The notes beneath the pieces are model-generated. The model ran no database searches, was not told the DNA's origin, and saw nothing but the letters and a program-made list of their open reading frames with translations. Source: Methanosarcina siciliae T4/M (GTDB lineage: Archaea > Halobacteriota > Methanosarcinia > Methanosarcinales > Methanosarcinaceae). From it: DNA of 64,000 bases. Each line of letters starts with the position of its first letter. Positions within the stretch are counted from its first letter, which is position 1. This document shows, piece after piece, positions 26,829 to 34,465 of this stretch. The position numbers and the translations under genes are program-made. Location: positions 496,001 through 560,000 of the forward strand of contig NZ_CP009506.1 of NCBI RefSeq assembly GCF_000970085.1, in the 5' to 3' direction.

Positions 26829-27408
26829 TTTCTCGCCAGTAGGTGTTTGGAATTACTTCAGTAATTATTTTTTTAGTATCTTTTTCCTTAATTTTCCCAT
26901 TAAACAAATTTAGAAAATTAGTTTCTTCTTCAAAAATGCTTCTTAACGCCTCAGATATATTCATACCCTTCTCTAAAATTATAATTTTAGTACTATTTGA
27001 CGTTTTTTTTGTATCTATAAAACCTCGAATTGACAAGAATAAAAACATATCATTAAATCTTAAATCCCAAGGAACACTTTTGTATTGTATCAGGTAAAAA
27101 TCGTTTTCGATATTTTTTTGTTTTTTCCAAGAGTTCAATTTATTTAATAATTCTTTATTATTCTTGAAGTACTCAAGAATAAATTTAGATTGATATCCAG
27201 TGTTCCTTAAAATGAAATCTATACAAGCAATTAATTCTTTACTAAGGCCCTTTTCAAGATTTATCATTCCCAAAATAAGAAGAATTCTACAAGATCGATA
27301 TAGTATAGAATCTTCTGGTTGTTTATAGACTGGTCTATCTAAACTAACACGTACTTTTAATTTTTTTTGTTCTATTCTATTAATTAATAACTCGATATCG
27401 GAGTTCAT
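26809..27408 (-). CDS. middle component of an ABC three-component-like conflict system
   Basis: 199 residues from MNSDIELLINRIEQ. The GGAGA five bases upstream selects this ATG (27408) over the one at 27423. The sequence is mostly helical: ILYRSCRILLILGMINLEKG, ELIACIDFILRNTGYQSKF, then WDLRFNDMFLFLSIRGFIDT and a C-terminal segment. The size, the position between an effector-domain protein and an ABC ATPase, and the short overlaps on both sides are what is expected of the middle components of ABC-3C systems. I do not recognise a specific subfamily. It presumably bridges effector and ATPase. Confidence 0.6.
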   Translation of the reverse strand: MNSDIELLINRIEQKKLKVRVSLDRPVYKQPEDSILYRSCRILLILGMINLEKGLSKELIACIDFILRNTGYQSKFILEYFKNNKELLNKLNSWKKQKNIENDFYLIQYKSVPWDLRFNDMFLFLSIRGFIDTKKTSNSTKIIILEKGMNISEALRSIFEEETNFLNLFNGKIKEKDTKKIITEVIPNTYWRENEKLIC

Positions 27409-28354
27409 TCTTTCTCCAGTCAAGAGGACATTCAGCAGCGAGTTCCATTACAATTCCATTAAGCAATTTTTCAATGTCTCCTGTGTAGTTTCCATTCTTA
27501 AATAAAATGTCCAAATCTGTTTTTGCCTCATCGAAAAAATCATAGAAAAACTTTCGAGGACTATCGTCCTGGTGGACATTAAATCTTCCTGTAAGCCTAT
27601 ATGCTTTAATCTTCAGGTTTTCTTGCCAATCTAATATTTCTGATCTTAAATCATTGTTAGTATCTTCTAAATCTTCTAAATAGATTTTATAGTTACAGCG
27701 AAATTTATGGTATCGTAATCTTGTCTCATCATGTTCTGGAAAGATAGAGTTTAACTTGCAGTCTAAAGTTGTTTTATAGTTTTCTTTCTCATTAGGTTTT
27801 CTATCCGAGTCGATAATTTTGATTCTATTCCCCAAATCACGACAATTCTTTTGTTTTATTAGGTCATTGATTCTTAGTTTCGTTTTATTTATCACATTAT
27901 TTTTGTCAATTGAGTTTGAATAATTATAGTTATATAATTCATAAAAGAAATCACTATTCAATGCGAATAACTCTTCAATGTTACTCGTTGTATCCCATAG
28001 ATCAATAGAAAATGGAAATTTATCTCTACAACTTTCCAATGTGTTATCCTTAATATTTGATATCTGTATCTTTGGAGATATTGCTATAAAAGCATCAGCT
28101 TTATATGCAGAACTATCTAATTCAAACATTTTCCTAAGTAAAGCATTAAAACTAAGCTCAGTAGAATAGTCTTTACACTCAAAAAAGAAATTTCTTGGAT
28201 GATCATCGTCATCATAAAATTGAACTTTAACATCAAATCCAAATTGTGCACCGCTATTTTGTCTTCTAACTCTAATTACTTGGAAATTCATCTCTTCAAA
28301 GAGCCATCGAAAATGTTGTTCGACTAAAATTTCTAGCTTGTCACCTTTGGACAT
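27380..28354 (-). CDS. PD-(D/E)xK endonuclease-like effector with a C-terminal system-specific domain
   Basis: 324 residues. The N-terminal ~110 residues form an Mrr-like nuclease: KLEILVEQHFRWLFEEMNFQ, SGAQFGFDVKVQF (Asp41) and NFFFECKDYSTE (Glu59-x-Lys61), then a helical part. The C-terminal ~200 residues, mostly helical with Asn/Asp-rich loops and ending PLDWRKNELRYRV, have no domain I can name but fit the fused C-terminal domain of ABC-3C effectors. First gene of a leftward operon, overlapping the next gene by about 29 bp. A TATA-like TATAAATAATA about 12 bases before the ATG suggests a nearly leaderless mRNA. A nuclease role in killing or restriction is inferred. Confidence 0.7.
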   Translation of the reverse strand: MSKGDKLEILVEQHFRWLFEEMNFQVIRVRRQNSGAQFGFDVKVQFYDDDDHPRNFFFECKDYSTELSFNALLRKMFELDSSAYKADAFIAISPKIQISNIKDNTLESCRDKFPFSIDLWDTTSNIEELFALNSDFFYELYNYNYSNSIDKNNVINKTKLRINDLIKQKNCRDLGNRIKIIDSDRKPNEKENYKTTLDCKLNSIFPEHDETRLRYHKFRCNYKIYLEDLEDTNNDLRSEILDWQENLKIKAYRLTGRFNVHQDDSPRKFFYDFFDEAKTDLDILFKNGNYTGDIEKLLNGIVMELAAECPLDWRKNELRYRVIN

Positions 28355-28659
28355 TGTAAATATTATTTATACTGATGGCTTATCAATTTTTCGAATTTAC
28401 TCGGCATTAATTAAAGATAATGAATAAAAATGTTGTAAACTTTTCACATGCACCATCTGGTTACATGAAATCACTAGGATAGTGGGTGTTTAGAAAAAGA
28501 TTTGTAAGACTTTGAGGGGGCCAGGGCAAATTTTTAAAAATTTGCATGAATTTAGAGGGAATTTAAATAGATCAATTAATTTACTAAACATAATATAACA
28601 GAAATGCTTTGTGTTGTATAAATTTAGAAAACTACTTTTTGGCGTATTGGGGATGAAGT
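28355..28659. other. intergenic region with a 20-bp perfect palindrome
   Basis: Divergent promoter region between the ABC-system operon and the small gene at 28660. It contains GCAAATTTTTAAAAATTTGC at 28526-28545, a perfect palindrome, after a G-rich AGGGGGCCAGG stretch. It might be an operator or a terminator-like hairpin. Confidence 0.4.
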
Positions 28660-28998
28660 ATGAAGATCATAGGAAAATCCAAGATCACAAAACTGCAAGC
28701 AAAACCCGAAATTTCATATCCATTAATAAGGCTGCCACAATCGGAAATTAATGTTGCAGGAGATACAGCTTATATCTTTAAAACGGAGTATAACGGCAAA
28801 TTTGTTTATGTGATTTCCTTGGATGAAGAATTTAATGGCGAACTTAAAGTTGTACAACCAGAAGTAAAATCTGACCTCGAAGCAAGAATTGAAGCACTAG
28901 AAAAGGAAGTCTATAAAGACTCTAAATCTGAAAAGAAGGATAGTGGGCCCGCTGAGATTCGAACTCAGGACCTCCGCCGTGTGAAGGCGACGTCATAA
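28660..28998 (+). CDS. small coiled-coil protein, present in three copies beside tRNA-Val sequences
   Basis: 112 codons: MKIIGKSKITKLQAKPEISY, PLIRLPQSEINVAGDTAYIF, KTEYNGKFVYVISLDEEFNG, then a coiled coil (SDLEARIEALEKEVYKDSK). Its last ~19 codons are antisense to the tRNA-Val gene and encode the tRNA-derived peptide GPAEIRTQDLRRVKATS, so the ending is dictated by the tRNA sequence. Degraded relatives with the same C-terminal part and the same tRNA 3' end lie at 7960 and 9440. This triple link to the attachment site suggests that the gene belongs to the end of an integrating element. Function unknown; the N-terminal half looks like a small beta domain. Confidence 0.65.
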   Translation: MKIIGKSKITKLQAKPEISYPLIRLPQSEINVAGDTAYIFKTEYNGKFVYVISLDEEFNGELKVVQPEVKSDLEARIEALEKEVYKDSKSEKKDSGPAEIRTQDLRRVKATS

Positions 28999-29017
28999 CC
29001 GTCTAGACCACGAGCCC
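28944..29017 (-). tRNA. tRNA-Val (anticodon CAC)
   Basis: A 74-nt cloverleaf on the reverse strand. The acceptor stem GGGCTCG pairs with CGGGCCC (one G-T pair), discriminator A. The D-arm is GTCTAGACGGTTATGAC. The anticodon stem TCGCC/GGCGG closes loop TTCACAC with anticodon CAC. The T-arm is CTGAG TTCGAAT CTCAG. The CCA is not encoded. Its 3' part is repeated at 8113 and 9578, marking it as an integration site. Confidence 0.93.
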
Positions 29018-29265
29018 ATGAAATGAAATTGAAAACTAATAAGGGTTAAGCAACCATAAAATAGAACTTCTTATGTATAAGCTTATCGCTTGCAGGCTTA
29101 TTTTTGGCTTGCCCGGGCCTGTTATGGGAGTACTTTTTTATCTTTCTGGCAAAGGGATTCCGGTTCCTTTTCATATTTTGGGGATTTTAAGTCAGGCGAT
29201 AAAGTAAAGAAGTAAATACGTAATAATGTTAATAACTATAGAAATAATTTAATTGCTTGGTTTGT

Positions 29266-30030
29266 ATGATAGAAATCCTGAAAATCCTCTTTACCATGCC
29301 GTTTTTGTTCTACTCATGCTATACTGACCTGAAGGAGCGCAGAGTCTCAAATAAGGTGTGGAAGTACATGCTTGCATCGGGGTCGGTATTTGTAATTTAT
29401 GAAGTTTTTACAGGAGGTGTTCCTTATCTTAAGGCTCTTATTTTTTCGGGAGTTGTTGTTTTCCTTTCGATTTACATCCTTTTCCAGCTCGGAGCTTTCG
29501 GGGGCGGGGATGCAAAGGGGCTGATAGTGCTTTCTATCTTATTTCCGCTCTATCCGATTTTCCAGTACTCGGGAAAGGTCTATCCCCTGCTCGGGCTGCC
29601 CCCGATAGGGCTCTTTGCCTTCACGGTGCTGGAAAATGCTCTTCTGGTAACCGTCCTTGTGCCTCTCGGGATGTTCTGCTACAACCTCCTGCACTTCTCG
29701 ACCGGGATGCTCAAAAAACCCTTCTACATGTTTCTCGGGTACAGGACTGATGTGTCCTCCCTGAAAGATAAGGAACATCTGGGCCTGCTTGAAAAGTTCG
29801 AACTTGATGAAAACGGGTCCGTCATCAGGAAGTTTGCACGGACAGGGCTCGATTTTGATGCGAACCGGAAACCCGAACTTGAGGAATACGCAGAAAAAGG
29901 GCTTATCGATAAAGAAGTCTGGGTTACTCCGGGCCTTCCTTTCATGCTCTCAATTACGGCAGGCTTTATAACAGCAGTGATTTTCGGGGATTTAATCTTT
30001 TATGCCGTCGTGATCATTCTTGAAGGATGA
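29266..30030 (+). CDS. archaeal prepilin/preflagellin peptidase (A24, GxGD aspartyl protease)
   Basis: 254 residues from MIEILKILFTMPF; the frame opens three codons earlier without benefit. Polytopic membrane protease. The first active Asp is in SCYTDLKERRVSN, and the second is in the FGGGDAKG (GxGD-type) motif. Hydrophobic helices surround them, and a cytoplasmic loop of about 70 residues (YRTDVSSLKDKEHLG to EVWVTPG) precedes the last spans, as in archaeal FlaK/PibD-like and EppA-like enzymes. It removes the class III signal peptide from pilins or archaellins. Single gene, followed by a T-rich stretch shared with the convergent cbiE. Confidence 0.85.
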   Translation: MIEILKILFTMPFLFYSCYTDLKERRVSNKVWKYMLASGSVFVIYEVFTGGVPYLKALIFSGVVVFLSIYILFQLGAFGGGDAKGLIVLSILFPLYPIFQYSGKVYPLLGLPPIGLFAFTVLENALLVTVLVPLGMFCYNLLHFSTGMLKKPFYMFLGYRTDVSSLKDKEHLGLLEKFELDENGSVIRKFARTGLDFDANRKPELEEYAEKGLIDKEVWVTPGLPFMLSITAGFITAVIFGDLIFYAVVIILEG

Positions 30031-30102
30031 ACTGAAAGCCTGTGGAAACTTTCTTTTTTCCTTTTTGCTTTCCTTTTCTACTTCTTCTTTTCTTCTACTT
30101 TT
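30031..30102. terminator. T-rich terminator region between convergent genes
   Basis: Successive T runs (CTTTCTTTTTTCCTTTTTGC, then CTTCTTCTTTTCTTC) follow the peptidase stop codon. Runs of T are the usual archaeal transcription termination signal. Confidence 0.5.
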
Positions 30103-30690
30103 TCATCTTTTCTGCACGACAAGCAGCCCGTAGAGGATAGTTTCGGCAATCGGGGGGTTATCAGGAGTGCCTTTTGCGATCCTTTCTTCGGGATAGCCGA
30201 GGTTTTCGCAGGTATAGAGTTCGGCTTCGATTTCAAGTTCTTTAAGAATTTCTGCAACCTCGCGGGATCCAAATGACTCTTCCGGCAGCAGGAAAATGTT
30301 CCTTCCATTCATCAATTCCCGGATCAGTTCGGCTTTTGCAGGTTCAAAATCCCTGCCGTGGGCTGTTATTGCACAGAGGTTCGTCAGGTTTACCTTTGTC
30401 CGTGCACAGGCTGCCTGCATTGAAGATATCCCGGGAATTACGGTATCCTTTTCCCCTGCAAATTTCCCGAGCCCGGAAAACATGGGATCGCCTGTGGAGA
30501 GGACAACGGCATCTGCGGGCAGGAGGTGGAGCGACTTGTAATCTTTAATCGTCTTTGCTTCGCAGGTGATATATTCCTGTGCGATCTCAAGGGCTCTTTT
30601 TGCCCCGTAAACCACCGATGCCTTTCTTATTGCCTTTATCCCTTCTTCCGTGAGCATGCCGGGTCCGACCCCGACTCCTACCACAATCAT
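30103..30690 (-). CDS. cbiE: cobalt-precorrin-7 C5-methyltransferase
   Basis: 195 residues, a tetrapyrrole methylase: MIVVGVGVGPGMLTEEGIKA (SAM-binding GVGPG start), RKASVVYGAKRAL, DAVVLSTGDPMFSGLG (second motif) and VIPGISSMQAACARTKVNL. CbiE methylates C5 of cobalt-precorrin-7 in anaerobic corrin ring synthesis. In many organisms it is fused to CbiT; here it stands alone and CbiT is not in the window. It follows cbiD in the same direction with an 83-bp gap, likely one transcription unit. The product supplies the cobamide needed by the corrinoid proteins encoded 11 kb to the right. Confidence 0.9.
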   Translation of the reverse strand: MIVVGVGVGPGMLTEEGIKAIRKASVVYGAKRALEIAQEYITCEAKTIKDYKSLHLLPADAVVLSTGDPMFSGLGKFAGEKDTVIPGISSMQAACARTKVNLTNLCAITAHGRDFEPAKAELIRELMNGRNIFLLPEESFGSREVAEILKELEIEAELYTCENLGYPEERIAKGTPDNPPIAETILYGLLVVQKR

Positions 30691-30773
30691 AGTTTTTCTT
30701 CCCCTCTGTCCGGTTTAATTTCTGAAATCTCAGTCCCTGGAGTTTACTTTTGATTCAATTTTTGAATTCACTT

Positions 30774-31793
30774 TTACTTCTCAGGTTTACTGTCCATAAG
30801 GACAGAGCCATCCCTGTCAATCACAACGATTCTCGCACCTTTGCCTTTCTCGACTGCCATTTCAAAGGCTTCTTTCAGGCGCTCGTGTTCAGGAGCTTTT
30901 TCAAGCATCTCAACGACGGTTGCATAGCCGCTTCCTTCCAGCATCTTCGGGTTCCCCCATTTCAGGACAAGGCCCGGAAGCCCGCAGATAATGATGTCGC
31001 CTGAAGCGTTATCAAGACCTTCTGAGATCCTGCTCCCGACCATAACAACGGTGTAATCGGGGAAAAGCATGTGAGAATACTTCATTCCTATCCGGCCTGT
31101 GGTCAGGACCACTTTATCCGTGCAGCGGATCAGGTCTCCTTTCATCTCTCCAAGGTGGTCGTTCCAGGGCTCGACAAAGCCTGTGCTCCCGAGGACCGAA
31201 ATCCCGCCTTCGACTCCTATCCTGCTGTTCAGAGTCTCTTTTCCTACCCTTTCTCCCTCAGGAATGGAAATCGTGACCTCGGCTCCCTTCAGGCCCAGCT
31301 CCTCTACGGCTTCCTGCACTGCAGCCCGGATCTGTTCCATGGGTTTTGGGTTGATGGCCGGCTTTCCTTTTGGGACCTGCAGCCCGTCCCTTTTTACAAC
31401 CCCTATGCCCTTTCCGCCCAGGACGCTGATCCCCTCGGCTTCCTTGGCTTCCCCGACAAATTCAAGCCCCCGGGTAATATCGGATTCGTGGTCGTTAGGA
31501 ATCTTCTTTACAACTGCACGCCCGGTAGAGGACTCGCTGACTTCAAGGTAAGCCCTCAGCCCTACCGGGGTGGGCACGGATACGCTGTCAACTGTTTTTT
31601 TAAGGGAAAGGACAGCGGCTTTTGCAGCGGCACTGGCTGTGGTTCCTGTAGTATATCCTCTCTTGAGCACGGACCCGTCACTCAGGATCACAATCATCCC
31701 GGATGCCACGTTTTTTTCAAGCTCTTCCCTGGGCAGCCCGGTACGGGCAATCCATTCTTCAGGGAACTTGAAATTGTTAACCGGATCTATCAT
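30774..31793 (-). CDS. cbiD: cobalt-precorrin-5B C1-methyltransferase
   Basis: 339 residues. The hallmark N-terminal SVLKRGYTTGTTASAAAKAA is followed by VSVPTPVGLRAYLEV, then GIGVVKRDGLQVPKGKPAINP and the C-terminal GRIGMKYSHMLFPDYTVVMV. CbiD methylates C1 of cobalt-precorrin-5B with SAM, before ring contraction products are handled by CbiJ/CbiE/CbiT. It is the first gene of the leftward cbiD-cbiE unit. Length and motifs are normal. Confidence 0.93.
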   Translation of the reverse strand: MIDPVNNFKFPEEWIARTGLPREELEKNVASGMIVILSDGSVLKRGYTTGTTASAAAKAAVLSLKKTVDSVSVPTPVGLRAYLEVSESSTGRAVVKKIPNDHESDITRGLEFVGEAKEAEGISVLGGKGIGVVKRDGLQVPKGKPAINPKPMEQIRAAVQEAVEELGLKGAEVTISIPEGERVGKETLNSRIGVEGGISVLGSTGFVEPWNDHLGEMKGDLIRCTDKVVLTTGRIGMKYSHMLFPDYTVVMVGSRISEGLDNASGDIIICGLPGLVLKWGNPKMLEGSGYATVVEMLEKAPEHERLKEAFEMAVEKGKGARIVVIDRDGSVLMDSKPEK

Positions 31794-32366
31794 GGAACAA
31801 TACTCGGAGGTTTTTTATTATAAATGTATTGACCTGAAAGCCAGGAAAAGAGCTCGAAGAGCCTCAATAAAACAAAACTGATGCTCAGGAAGTCCCTGCA
31901 GGCTTCCTCTACAAACCGGAAAAAAGACCTATACGATCATAAAACAGTGTAAACATCACAGGATAATACTTTGATATAGAAAAGAGTGGCATCATTCCAG
32001 GGGTGGGGAATTTTTTTATTTTTCTGGAAGTTGGGGTATTTCTCTTAGGGTTTGAATGGGGGTACCATTCTTTTTGGGGTGGGGTTGGTGTGTAAAAAAT
32101 AGTCTCTGGAATGATGCCTTTTGGATGTCAGTACTCGCCCGACATCTATTCTACATCTTAGGCCATATTATATATATTTGTTGGATAAAAATGGCGAATT
32201 TCCTGTGGAACTCTCTTCGAATTTCTTCGAATTTTTCCCTCTATAATCATCTGTATTCTTCACACTTTCTCTATCGCAAGATTGTGTTTCTTGTGGGAAT
32301 ATCCTTCTATCCGTGCAGCTATTTTCCCGGTTTTTTTCTACTTTTCTCTTTTTTCAGGGAGCTTGT
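31794..32366. other. intergenic region with G-runs and a 13-bp inverted repeat pair
   Basis: 570 bp between two leftward genes. A perfect inverted repeat GGCATCATTCCAG / CTGGAATGATGCC lies at 31988-32000 and 32106-32118. The 105 bp between the arms is rich in runs of G (GGGGTGGGG twice). No coding frame with support; a forward frame at 32056-32373 is Phe/Ser-rich and not credible. Confidence 0.5.
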
Positions 32367-34340
32367 TTACTGAGTTCTTGCAAACATGCGGTCCAGTTCA
32401 CCTTTTGTAAAGGTTATCACTGTTGGTCTCCCATGCGGGCAGGAGTAAGGACTTTCAGCGGTTTTGAGCTGCTCTATTAGCTCTTCCATCTGCCTTAAAT
32501 TGCAGGCTGCTCCTCCTTTGATTGCTGCCCTGCAGGCAAGGGTTTTGCTGACACTTTCCGAGATTCCGGTATCTTTTTTGACTTTTCCTTCAGCCAGCAG
32601 GTCCGAGATTACGTCATGGATTACGCCTGTGTCCTCGAGCCTTCCGAAAACCTCGGGGACAAAGGTCACGACATAAGTATTGTCCCCGAATTCCGAGATT
32701 CCGAAGCCGTATTCCTCCAGATAGGGGATATATTCCTCCATCAGTACTCTTTCTTTGGGGGTAAGTTCGATCATTACAGGGGTGATCAGTTCCTGTACCC
32801 TGGATTTTTTCGATTTCAGGACCTGCTCGTAAAGAACCCTTTCATGGGCTGCATGCTGGTCGATTATCACAAGGTCTTCCCCTTTTTCTGCAAGAATATA
32901 CATTTTGGAAATCTGACCTATGATCCGCAGGTCTTCGAGAAGATCGGTGTTTGCTTTTTGCTTCGGCTTCTTGCTTTGCCTCTCTCCAGCTTTCTCTTCT
33001 TTCTCGCTTGCTTTTTCCTCTTCCTTTCCACTTGCCGGCTCTTCTTTCTTCAGGGTATCCCGAATTCCTGCCCTTCCGTCAAAATCAAGCAGGCGTTCGG
33101 ATTTCTTCAGCCTTCTCTCCGTATCCTTTATCGGATAAGTGTAAGCTTCGGATTTTTCTTTCAGGAGCCCGTTGCTCTCAGATACCCTCGCTTCCTCTCG
33201 ACCCCCGATTTCCTTTCCATCTGCCTTCTCCGGCAGGGTTGCAGGGGTCTCTTGGGGCTTAATTTTCCCTGATACCCTGGGGTCTTCAAAGGTTTTCTGA
33301 AGCCTTTTCCCTTCCTTTTCCCTGACCTCGGGGGCAAGTCCGTGTTCCGAAAGGACCTTTTCAACTGCACGGATAATTGCCTTACCGACTTCCTTTTCCC
33401 GGCTGAACCGGACTTCGGCTTTGCGGGGGTGTACGTTCACGTCTACTTCTTCCGGGTTAAGGGTGAGAGCAAGCACTGCCACAGGATAGCGGCCTTTAGG
33501 GATCTTTGTGTAGTATCCTTCGCGGAGAGCTGTGTTGATGGCTCTGGAAGTTACAGGGCGCGTGTTTACGAAAACATAAAGCTGGTCACTCCCACCCCTA
33601 TTGGTTTCGGGTTTTGAGACATATCCCAGGATTTCAAAGTCTTCTGTCCTGTACTCAAGGGGCAGCATTGAGCGGGCGGTATCAGGCCCTAGCAGGTTGA
33701 CCAGGCTTTTGAACAGGTCGCTTGAGCCCGTACTTCTTATGACTGGCTTTCCTTCGCTTAGCAGGGTAAAAGAAATTCCGGGATTTGCAAGGGCAAGCCT
33801 TGTAACGGTATCCGTGATATGAGCAAGTTCGGTACGGTCGCTTTTCAGGTACTTACGCCTTGCAGGGGTGTTGTAGAAGAGGTCTTTTACGTGTACAGAG
33901 GTTCCGGGAGCCGTGCCTGCATCCGATGTTTCCTGCACCCTCCCTCCCTGGATGGCCAGTTTTGTGCCGGTAAGCTCTTCCGGGGGACGGGTGAGGATTT
34001 CTACCTTTGCAATGGCGGTAATCGAAGCAAGGGCCTCTCCCCTGAACCCCATTGTTGAGACAGTGTCCAGGTCTTCGATCTGCGTGAGTTTGCTTGTTGC
34101 GTGCTTTTCAAACGAGAGGAGGGCATCGGCTCTGCTCATCCCGCAGCCGTTGTCCCTGATAAGGATGAAATGTTTTCCTCCCTTCTCAACCTCGATGCGG
34201 ATTTCCGTGGCTCCTGCATCGATTGAGTTGTCCACAAGTTCCTTTACCACGGATGCCGGGCGTTCTATTACCTCTCCGGCTGCAATTTTATTTATCGTGT
34301 CCCTGTCAAGAATCCGGATTTTATTTTCCTGCTCTTCCAT
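32367..34340 (-). CDS. mutL: DNA mismatch repair protein MutL
   Basis: 657 residues. The GHKL ATPase motifs are EVIERPASVVKELVDNSIDA, LIRDNGCGMS, GFRGEALASI and GTSVHVKDLFYNTPARRKYL. A charged, low-complexity linker (about 340-450) rich in Lys and Glu follows. The C-terminal domain carries the nuclease motif DQHAAHERVLYE and the CRAAIKGG and CPHGRP elements of MutL proteins with endonuclease activity, as in bacteria lacking MutH. It nicks DNA after activation by MutS. It is downstream of mutS (125-bp gap, same strand). Mesophilic methanogens are known to have acquired bacterial-type mutS-mutL; most archaea lack them. Confidence 0.95.
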   Translation of the reverse strand: MEEQENKIRILDRDTINKIAAGEVIERPASVVKELVDNSIDAGATEIRIEVEKGGKHFILIRDNGCGMSRADALLSFEKHATSKLTQIEDLDTVSTMGFRGEALASITAIAKVEILTRPPEELTGTKLAIQGGRVQETSDAGTAPGTSVHVKDLFYNTPARRKYLKSDRTELAHITDTVTRLALANPGISFTLLSEGKPVIRSTGSSDLFKSLVNLLGPDTARSMLPLEYRTEDFEILGYVSKPETNRGGSDQLYVFVNTRPVTSRAINTALREGYYTKIPKGRYPVAVLALTLNPEEVDVNVHPRKAEVRFSREKEVGKAIIRAVEKVLSEHGLAPEVREKEGKRLQKTFEDPRVSGKIKPQETPATLPEKADGKEIGGREEARVSESNGLLKEKSEAYTYPIKDTERRLKKSERLLDFDGRAGIRDTLKKEEPASGKEEEKASEKEEKAGERQSKKPKQKANTDLLEDLRIIGQISKMYILAEKGEDLVIIDQHAAHERVLYEQVLKSKKSRVQELITPVMIELTPKERVLMEEYIPYLEEYGFGISEFGDNTYVVTFVPEVFGRLEDTGVIHDVISDLLAEGKVKKDTGISESVSKTLACRAAIKGGAACNLRQMEELIEQLKTAESPYSCPHGRPTVITFTKGELDRMFARTQ

Positions 34341-34465
34341 CTTTTCTTCAACCCGCTCTTCAGATTGCTTTCCATCCGTTTTTCCAGCTGATTTTCTACT
34401 TGACTTTAAATCTGTTCTTCGATCCCTCTTTCTAACTTATCCGATTCTTTTTTAACCTGTTTCCT

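Noticed and set aside
32056..32373. Forward frame of 105 codons upstream of mutL's 3' end
   Set aside because: Phe/Ser/Leu-rich low-complexity sequence from T-rich DNA; no start signal.
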